A stretch of 64,000 nt of DNA, taken from NCBI GenBank assembly GCA_014529385.2, contig CM043966.1:94611087-94675086 (forward strand), given 5' to 3'. Within the stretch, counting starts at the first letter, position 1. Every line of letters starts with the position of its first letter. Below are positions 56,419 to 64,000 of this stretch, piece by piece. Below the pieces are notes generated by a model. The model ran no database searches. It worked only from the letters and a program-made list of their open reading frames with translations, and was not told where the DNA came from. The position numbers and the translations under genes were made by a program. The DNA comes from Adiantum capillus-veneris. Lineage: Eukaryota > Streptophyta > Polypodiopsida > Polypodiales > Pteridaceae.

Positions 56419-57332
56419 TGTGGATGGGTTTTCTAACCTCACTCTTATCTTATTATAGACATAGCGAGAACCACGAACATAATTGTCAATCCATGGGACG
56501 AACATGACTCGACTAGTGCATAGAGGCTACAAGAGGGTGTCAATCTCTTGGAAAACAACAAACAAGTCACATCTAACACAAGCTACACTCAAATGACCTA
56601 AGTCATCAAAAGCTAGTCACTAATTGATAAACAAAACATGATCGTTATAGCATCAATTAACGACATCCAAATGTTACGAAACTTTTAGGATAAGTATATA
56701 AGATCTAAGCACACATGCTTATGGTTTCAACCTCACTTTTGATGAAGTGCAAAAAGCACGATTATTAACAGCAGTGAGATTTTGACCTAGTCGTTTTTTG
56801 ACTCTGAGTGCATCTAAATGCTTAGCAATGATACCCCAATACCCCGCCTATGCTTACTTTGTGATTTTCTAGCTTAAATTCCTACTTATGATGAAATTAG
56901 GCCACGGGTTGGCGACACCAAAAGCTACAGTTTACCATGGTATGTTTATGTCAATGAGTAGAACTCTTACCTGCGGTTGCAACACAATAGACGGCACTGC
57001 AATGTGACAACCAACAAGGGAGTAGGAAGCATAAGAAGGAGAGAAGTGAGCGTCATTAGCTCACACTGTGTATTTCTTATCCAAAAACTCTATAATAACT
57101 TACAAAAATTGGCTTTTATACCTTAGCCAAGGTTTCTTTGGTCAAAAACTAATCATCTAGGAGCTCTAACTAAGGATAAATTGAAACAATCTGGAAGCTT
57201 ATAGCTCTGGCTCATCGATTACAATATCCACTTGGAAAATAGGAGTCATAGTATTTTCGATTTATCAAAAGAATAAGTGTTTTTACAATAAAGCTCCCAA
57301 AAAATATTGCAGATGTTAGCTTGTTGCTAACA
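56419..57332 (-). repeat. 5' LTR of element D
   Basis: The LTR is inferred from the primer-binding site on one side and from the break in CACTA copy C homology on the other. On the minus strand it begins TGTTAGCAACAAGCTAACA, itself an inverted repeat, and ends CCCATCCACA, giving TG..CA ends over 914 bp. No second LTR copy was found to confirm the ends. Confidence 0.65.
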
Positions 57333-57475
57333 ATATAGCGACGCATATAGCGAATCTGCACTTTCCAATTTAGCGACGCGTATAGAGATGCTACATGACC
57401 AAAAATAGAGACGTCTATAACGACGCCCAAGAATAAAAAATTTGGGTGGTAGGGAATTCATTGCCCTACCAACCC
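57333..57475 (-). repeat. Subterminal repeats and hairpin, copy C
   Basis: TATAGCGACGC-type motifs recur at 57334-57425. A GGGTGGTAGGGAATTC..ACCAACCC hairpin lies at 57444-57475, matching the copy B hairpin with a few changes. Confidence 0.78.
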
Positions 57476-57699
57476 ATCAACCATATTGAACATAAAGTTT
57501 CCAGAATAAAGATGCAAAACTGACAAAAGTATCTCGACAAAAGTGAATTGACAAAAGTAATGCAATGACAAATTTATACACATCATAGGCAAAATCACTT
57601 GATTGTTAAGCTTTGACCAAAATGTAATAATTACAACACAATTTTTATTATTGAGAAAATACATCGTTGACCAATAGTTGCAAAAATGACTTACACATG

Positions 57700-58020
57700 T
57701 CATCTCATTATGCAGGCTATGAGAAAAGAAAACTAGTTCTATCTGGCTAGGACTAGATTGACATCGACTTATCTGACGTCTCATCACGTCCAAGTGGCAT
57801 ATCTATCAAATTTTGCAAAAAGAATAATAAGACTTTCTGTAAGTATAAACATATAATTACAAAACAATCTATTTTTTAGCTTATTATTAAAATACAACAA
57901 ATGTAAGAGAGTAAAGTTAAATACTAACCAAGCCAGAGGGAGAACTGAAAATGTCCATAAGGACATTTAATCCCTTTCTGCCCGCATACTTGCGCTTGTA
58001 CAGTGTGGGGTCACGTCCTA
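57700..58020 (-). pseudogene. 3' exons of PttA gene, copy C
   Basis: On the minus strand an exon near 58020-57930 reads G-R-D-P-T-L-Y-K-R-K-Y-A-G-R-K-G and is followed by an intron. A second exon with L-G-R-D-E-T-S-D lies near 57800-57770. The first exon spans the insertion site of element F in copy B, giving the empty-site sequence GATGATAGGACGTGACC. Confidence 0.68.
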
Positions 58021-58139
58021 TCATCGATCACTGTTCAAAACATACAAACAATACATTATGTTAGAATTTAAAAGTACGAATACCCATAACTACCAAACCG
58101 AAAGGGAAGTGCAAAAACACTTACAAAGTCGGTCTCAAA

Positions 58140-59078
58140 TGATGCCCATCCGCTGCTCCCCAAGTGGTGCGAGCTCCCTGCCTCTACTCACGCTCTGGCT
58201 GCCTCCACTTGTTAGGATTTCTCGCGTGTTGCTCGCTTTGCATTCTTCCAATCTTCTTTGGCTAGCCAATCTGTCATGTTCCACCCATGATTTATTGCTT
58301 TTTGCACTTCAGAACGCTTGTGCTTGCAATACTCGTGGATCCGCACCTTCATCACATCTTCATTGAAGTGCTCAACCCGATTTGACATGGGAAACTCGTC
58401 ATGCAACATGTTGATGACTCTGCCTTTTAGTTCATTTGGCACTTCACTCCAAGTGTTTAGTATGTAGTGTCGAAACCCCTGAGAGCAAAGGCTGCGCATG
58501 CGTAGGATCACCTTCTTGTCGTTGTCATCCAAGATGATCATGTCGTTGATGTCAATTGAGTACGGCAAGCCCTCTCGCCTGTGACGCGTGAACCTGGGTG
58601 TCTCGACAGGGGTCTCGAGTGGCATCTCAATGGGGGTACGGACGACAAGTGTCTCCACTGGAGTCTGGGCTCCAAAGCGAGGAGTGTCAAGTGGGGTGAC
58701 TCTCGGAGGAGTAGCGAGTAGTGTGTAGCCAGGAATGGTTGATAGTCACGCAAAACCTGGAGTAGAGGGTGATGACATGGCTAGTGTGGAGCGGGAAAAG
58801 AAGGGGAAGGTAAGGAGCCTCAACGACTACGAGGTGGTGTGAAAGCATCAGTGCCAACTCCTTCACAGCAACCACCACCACCACTAGAGCATTGGTGCCT
58901 AGAAGAGTGTGTAGATTGTCTAGTCGACATCGAACTCTTGGAGCACACTGATCACTCCAAAGCAGATGGAGACTTTGAAGGACTGGGATGTTGCAACGAT
59001 GCTATAGAGTGATGGAGATCTTTTACCACCTCCTCTTCTTGGGGTCCAAGGAAAAGAAAGAAATTGATCATCATACAT
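58140..59078 (-). pseudogene. PttA/En-Spm (Transposase_24) gene, copy C
   Basis: The start codon lies at 59078 after a TTTAACGCAAG site; the acceptor AG is altered relative to copies A and B. A Ser/His-rich N-terminus in broken frames is followed by T-P-I-E-M-P-L-E-T-P and the family block (58212-58658) with D-N-D-K-K-V-I-L-R-M-R-S-L-C-S-Q, T-W-S-E-V-P-N-E-L-K and E-Y-C-K-H-K-R-S-E-V-Q-K. The 148-codon block is the longest intact piece of this gene in the window. Confidence 0.8.
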
Positions 59079-59289
59079 ACTTGCGTTAAATACACGAACA
59101 TTATATCTTAATGGTGAATGGAGAAGAAAATTTAAACAAATTATAATTTGATTAATCACAATTTAAATTTCACAAGTTTAGCATAGAGACAAGAATGGGC
59201 AAAACTCCATGTGAATACAATATATATTATAAAAAGGAACAAAATTGCTCAGATGCAATGTCTATGGCTTTAAGAGGTCTCTTTCTCAT

Positions 59290-60060
59290 CCTCACATAAC
59301 TCAGCATAACTCCCTATGTCTATATAGAGCTTTTCATTTAGGCAGATCTCCTCCGTTTAATTTTGTAGGTCCTTTGCATGCATCTTGTATAGAGTAGGAG
59401 TGACAGGCTTGTCTGGCACCACTTTAGCGGCTTCTGAATCATCATCCTCTCCGATCTCCTCCACTAATGCCACTGTGATTGTCACATTCTAGCCCTCATG
59501 AGTCCGCGCACTATGAGGGGCTACCTCTATGACATACCACTAGTTTGCTGCAGACTTTGCAGGATGGGATACCACCTACAAGTGCCACATAACTTATATG
59601 AGTGCTTCCAGACCACCACTTCTCTAAAGTTGGATGTTAAATATTTACAGACTTACTTGTTCACAATGCTCGAGTAGTATGAAAGTGTCTCAAAGGTCGG
59701 TTCACATTTTGGTTGAGTCCACCTCAAGGAACCCTGACTCTCCTCTACGCACAGTAGCGTTGCAGCCCTCCATGTTTATCTTGAACCATTGCACGTCGAA
59801 CAAATCCACAAAAACTCCTCTATAATCGATCCTCAAAACTTCTTGTAGCGTGCCGAAGTAAGTGAATTCCGCCACCACGGGATCTGCATCAGAGGATCGA
59901 CGTCGACTAGATTGTTTGAATTTTGCCATGATTCCACAATCTTGTGTAAAACACTTTTTTGTATATCTGTTCCACCATAAAATGACGACCTTTACACCAT
60001 GCTTCCATGTATGACTTATACTACAACCAACAAAGATTATGAGTGGCCGTCCAAACATCT
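59290..60060 (-). pseudogene. DUF4216-like and C-terminal region, copy C
   Basis: The minus-strand reading 59702-60058 contains F-D-V-Q-W-F-K-I-N-M-E-G and E-S-G-F-L-E-V-D-S-T-K, the DUF4216-type block, preceded by R-I-D-Y-R-G-V-F-V. The acidic last exon near 59290-59470 is recognisable in DNA but frame-broken. It corresponds to 26831-27046 of copy B. Confidence 0.78.
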
Positions 60061-60089
60061 AGAAAACCAGGAGTCATACATTGCAAACA

Positions 60090-60920
60090 TACCTTAGTCG
60101 TGCAAACCCTTGAGTACTCCCTCTCCTCCTCAGTCACCAGTTCACCGCACTGTTAAGCACTTTTTAATTGTTTGTGCAACCATCTTAAGCTCATGAATGT
60201 TGGTAGGCTCTCAAGACCCGTCGGATAATGTTCGGTGGTCGTCTTCCCCATCTCCACTTGATTTGTGCCCTTTGTCGCTCTTGCTTTGCTTCCTCGTACT
60301 GTGAAATCCATTTTTTCATCACTAGATTGTGAAGCATGCAAAATCGACTGATCTTAGTCTCTAGATCTTTCGTCATTTTCTTTTCAACACCGAGATTGCA
60401 CATCACAATCCTAGATATACGTTCATCATGTATGGTTCACCAAAGTGTATCTTGGGCACGATCAAATCCGTCTAGCCACTCTCCAATGTAAACTAGGGAC
60501 TCTGATACCAGCCAACAATGCTCTTCCATGCTACCCTCTGGACGTGCCTTCTGGCGCACATATCCCTTGAGCGTTTTCATGAGATGTTCTAAAAAGATTA
60601 TCCATCTAGAATGCACTGTACCTGCTATTTTCACCTCATCAACTATGTGAACAAGAAGATGCACTTGAATGGTTAGCATGGTAGTAGAAAAGTGTTTGTC
60701 AAACATGCATACAACCTCTACAACCTTTAGTTTGGTGGATGTTGAAACCTACATGGATCTCCTTTTGGAAGATCCATTGCTCCAACTTCGCAAGTTTGTA
60801 GATTATGGTATGGACGCCAGGAGACAAACAATTGTTAATGGCCACCAATAAAATAAACTGCAAAACACGTCTACAAATGGCATTAAAGTCCACACACAAA
60901 TATGCTAAACAATACCCACT
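60090..60920 (-). pseudogene. DUF4218-like region, copy C
   Basis: Readings 60699-60899 and 60437-60706 carry C-R-R-V-L-Q-F-I-L-L-V-A-I, H-L-L-V-H-I-V-D-E-V, V-H-S-R-W and K-A-R-P-E-G-S-M. The segment to 60090 covers the charged C-terminal helix region (E-E-A-K-Q-E-R-Q-R-A). Stops and shifts separate these pieces. Confidence 0.78.
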
Positions 60921-60939
60921 ATGATCTATTTCACTTCAA

Positions 60940-62290
60940 ACATACCTGACACATTTTATGCGAGTCGTGTGACTTCAAACCAGTAAGCTTTCCTTCTTTC
61001 GTGAAACATGTTTGGAGCGAGTGCATTATGCCAGTGGACATCTGCACGGATCGAATGATCTCTTTTAGTTTTCTTTCTTGGCCTCCTATCAAAACCCATG
61101 GTGCTTTAGGGAGTTTTATCGATCCATCGAGTGTTGTTTCCGGCTAGTATTGCTCCATATGATCCACATTTCTAAGGTCAATTCTGGCTCCCAAAGTGTC
61201 TTTCTTGCCAATGACATGGTCCCACATTCTTGAATATGTGCATTGGATCAAGCAAGTGATTGATCTTGAGCCTGGGTCAATATATTAACTCATACCATAT
61301 AGAGAATCTCTTTATCCTTGGGAACAAACCATCATCACACATCTCCTTCTGGTCTAACCATGCTTGACCAAACATCCTCGGCGACTCTCTTCCCAAAAAA
61401 AGCATCACGTAACTCGTGGTTCTCAGGAAGATGCGCATAATGACCTTCGTAGCTTTGCTTCTTCAGTGGACGCCCGACGTGCATTAAGTCTAGGTTCACA
61501 TGTGATGCATGCTCTATATCCGCTTGTTTGGAGCCCTGCATGTATACACATGAAAATAGATAATCCTGAGAAAAACAAAGGTTTATAGTGTTTGAGTTTG
61601 AGTATATATCACCTGAGCATTCTGTTAGTCTAGGATAGTCATGCATGGTCCACATCAGAATTCCTCTAATCAAAGCATGGCATCGACCTGTGTGTTGGCT
61701 CATATCTACCACTTCTATGCCAATCCACAATTGTTTCAGCTCTTCCAATAGTGGACAAAGATACACGTCCATATTCTTCACTTTATACCGCCCCGACACA
61801 ATCAAGCTTAGAAATAGGTGCCCCTTCTTGGTAGTCAACCATGGGGGAATGTTGTAGTTGACAATGACAACTAGCCATACATTGTAAGATGTTGACCTCT
61901 GACCAAATGGATTTATGCCATTTATAGCCAGGTTGAGGTGCAAATTTTGAGCTTCCGTGGCAAAATCCGGCCATGTGTCGTCTATATGCTTCCATGCCGT
62001 GCAATCTGCAGGAATCTGTGGCACATCGTCCGAAGATCTATTCTCCCTGTGCCATGATGCTAGGGCAGCCATGGACTTACATTCAAAGAAATAATTAATC
62101 TCAGGCAGCAGAGGAAAGTGTCGTAACACCTTCTACGGAATTTTTTTTCCGTGGAGATCTACTTGATCTCTCTCGGAATCACATTTCGGACACTTCTCCA
62201 TGTCTATGTATTCCCCTCTAAAAAGAATGTAGTCATTAGGACAAGCGTGAATAGAATTGTAATCCATCCCCAAGTTTTACAAGATCTTTC
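60940..62290 (-). pseudogene. TNP2-type transposase core, copy C
   Basis: A 264-codon reading (61335-62129) is the longest open TNP2 stretch of the three copies. It contains W-P-D-F-A-T-E-A, A-I-N-G-I-N-P-F-G with the family Asp replaced by Asn, N-I-P-P-W-L, Y-K-V-K-N-M-D-V-Y-L and G-R-P-L-K-K-Q-S-Y-E-G. Sequence to 60940 continues the family homology through Y-E-L and R-N-V-D-H-M-E-Q-Y in broken frames. Replacement of the conserved Asp suggests loss of activity. Confidence 0.86.
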
Positions 62291-62559
62291 TTGCTTTCTC
62301 TTGGGAATCTGGCACCACATTATCAGCTGGCTGTATGTGCTCATTGAGCAAACTACACATCGAAAAAATGCAAAACACTTGTGTAAGTAATTTGGTACAT
62401 TATACATTTAGAGTTTTTTATTGAAGTAGACACATTGTAATAGATCACTTGAAAAGTGTTGTGATGCTAGTGTCACTCCATCCAAACTTTGTCTGCATGT
62501 TGAGAAGAACGAGGAGCGCCTTCAATCTAGACACACGTGCTCCACCATACAATAGTTTA

Positions 62560-63000
62560 TCGGCTTCACTTTTCACGTCATCATAGATAAGCCTTTCTAA
62601 ATCCATGATCTTCTCGATCATTTTGTCTCAATCTTGGGCTCAAGCATAGACTCATTGGGAATGTGCTATGCATGATCACCCTCCGAGATGTCAGAGGCTG
62701 CATCTTATGGCCTCATATATCCTGCTTGAGTAAAGCACCTGCGAATACGTCTATTCGGTTGCAAGATTGCTGCATGTTGGCTAGCATCAGAGTCTGACGA
62801 GTTATAATTGGCAACAACTTGATCTATAATAGATGGGTCAAACTCGCCAAACTCGAGAACGCGCTGCAAAGAAACGCGTCTTATATTCCATCGCACAGCA
62901 TGTTTGCATTGATTACAAGGACATAAGATCCTTGTTAAGAGATAGACGTTTTGGTTGGATTGCCCCACATTGTTAATGAATGTAAAAACCTTATAACCTG
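62560..63000 (-). pseudogene. Transposase-associated N-terminal exon, copy C
   Basis: The reading 62705-62968 starts M-G-Q-S-N-Q-N-V-Y and contains I-L-C-P-C-N-Q-C-K-H-A-V, the Cys-rich motif of the transposase-associated domain. Q-P-N-R-R-I-R-R-C-F follows, as in copy B. An acidic stretch continues to about 62560 in another frame. Confidence 0.75.
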
Positions 63001-63034
63001 AACATAAATTTATTCTTCTATTGGAATTTTCCGT

Positions 63035-63035
<1 letters not shown>

Positions 63036-63108
<73 letters not shown>
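63036..63108. repeat. (CT)n microsatellite upstream of TNP2, copy C
   Basis: This is the reverse-complement counterpart of the GA tract at 23226-23289 in copy B. Confidence 0.95.

Positions 63109-64000
<892 letters not shown>

Larger units (their letters stand above)
45480..57332 (-). mobile_element. Tat-like Ty3/gypsy element D
   Basis: Read on the minus strand the order is LTR, primer-binding site, long leader with tandem repeats, gag, zinc knuckles, protease, RT, RNase H and integrase. The binding site and the F-A-W-S-Y-K-D start of the RT match the Tat/Athila branch. Its 3' LTR was not found. The 5' LTR abuts the subterminal repeats of CACTA copy C at 57332/57333. Two small DNA transposons have landed in it (51954 and 48033), and most domains contain stops. 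Confidence 0.85.

Overview
This window looks like repeat-dense nuclear DNA from a land plant, most likely a flowering plant. The reasons are plant-type CACTA (En/Spm) transposases, a Ty3/gypsy chromovirus, a second gypsy element of Tat-like type, intron-like spacing and very long (CT/GA)n tracts. No bacterial, organellar or RNA gene was recognised, and no host gene can be supported with confidence. I cannot name the species.

The frame of the window is three related, decayed copies of one CACTA family that carries two genes in the same direction. One encodes a TNP2-type transposase (transposase-associated, TNP2, DUF4218 and DUF4216 regions). The other is a PttA/En-Spm (Transposase_24) gene. 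Copy A (+) occupies 1-2960 and 20485-21888. Copy B (+) occupies about 23083-28442 and 34634-35618, and ends in subterminal repeats and a CACTA terminus. Copy C (-) occupies 57333-64000 and runs off the right edge.

Two LTR retrotransposons sit inside these copies, and the paralogous copies provide their empty sites. Element G (2961-20484, target duplication GGATC) is a chromodomain-bearing gypsy element in the last TNP2 exon of copy A. Its interior is swollen by SSRs, an inverted-repeat element with a 42-bp perfect palindrome, and a non-LTR retrotransposon (8127-11900). Element F (28443-34633, duplication ACAG) lies in a PttA exon of copy B. It encodes gag-like and unknown proteins but no recognisable protease, reverse transcriptase, RNase H or integrase.

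From 35.6 to 57.3 kb there is a duplicated gene-like module of unknown function (36716-37883). It is followed by element E (37954-43519), a gypsy element that has lost protease and RT and whose 3' LTR is cut short. Next come a stray retropepsin-like fragment (-) and element D (about 45480-57332, -), a Tat-like gypsy element. D abuts the 3' subterminal region of CACTA copy C. It is broken by a 450-bp foldback inside the RT and a 248-bp MITE in gag, and its leader carries tandem repeats of about 275 bp, each centred on a small palindrome.

Nearly every coding region is interrupted by stops or frameshifts, so the window reads as a layered transposon graveyard. The best candidates for something undescribed are element F, the duplicated 36.7-37.9 kb module, and the leader repeat array of element D.
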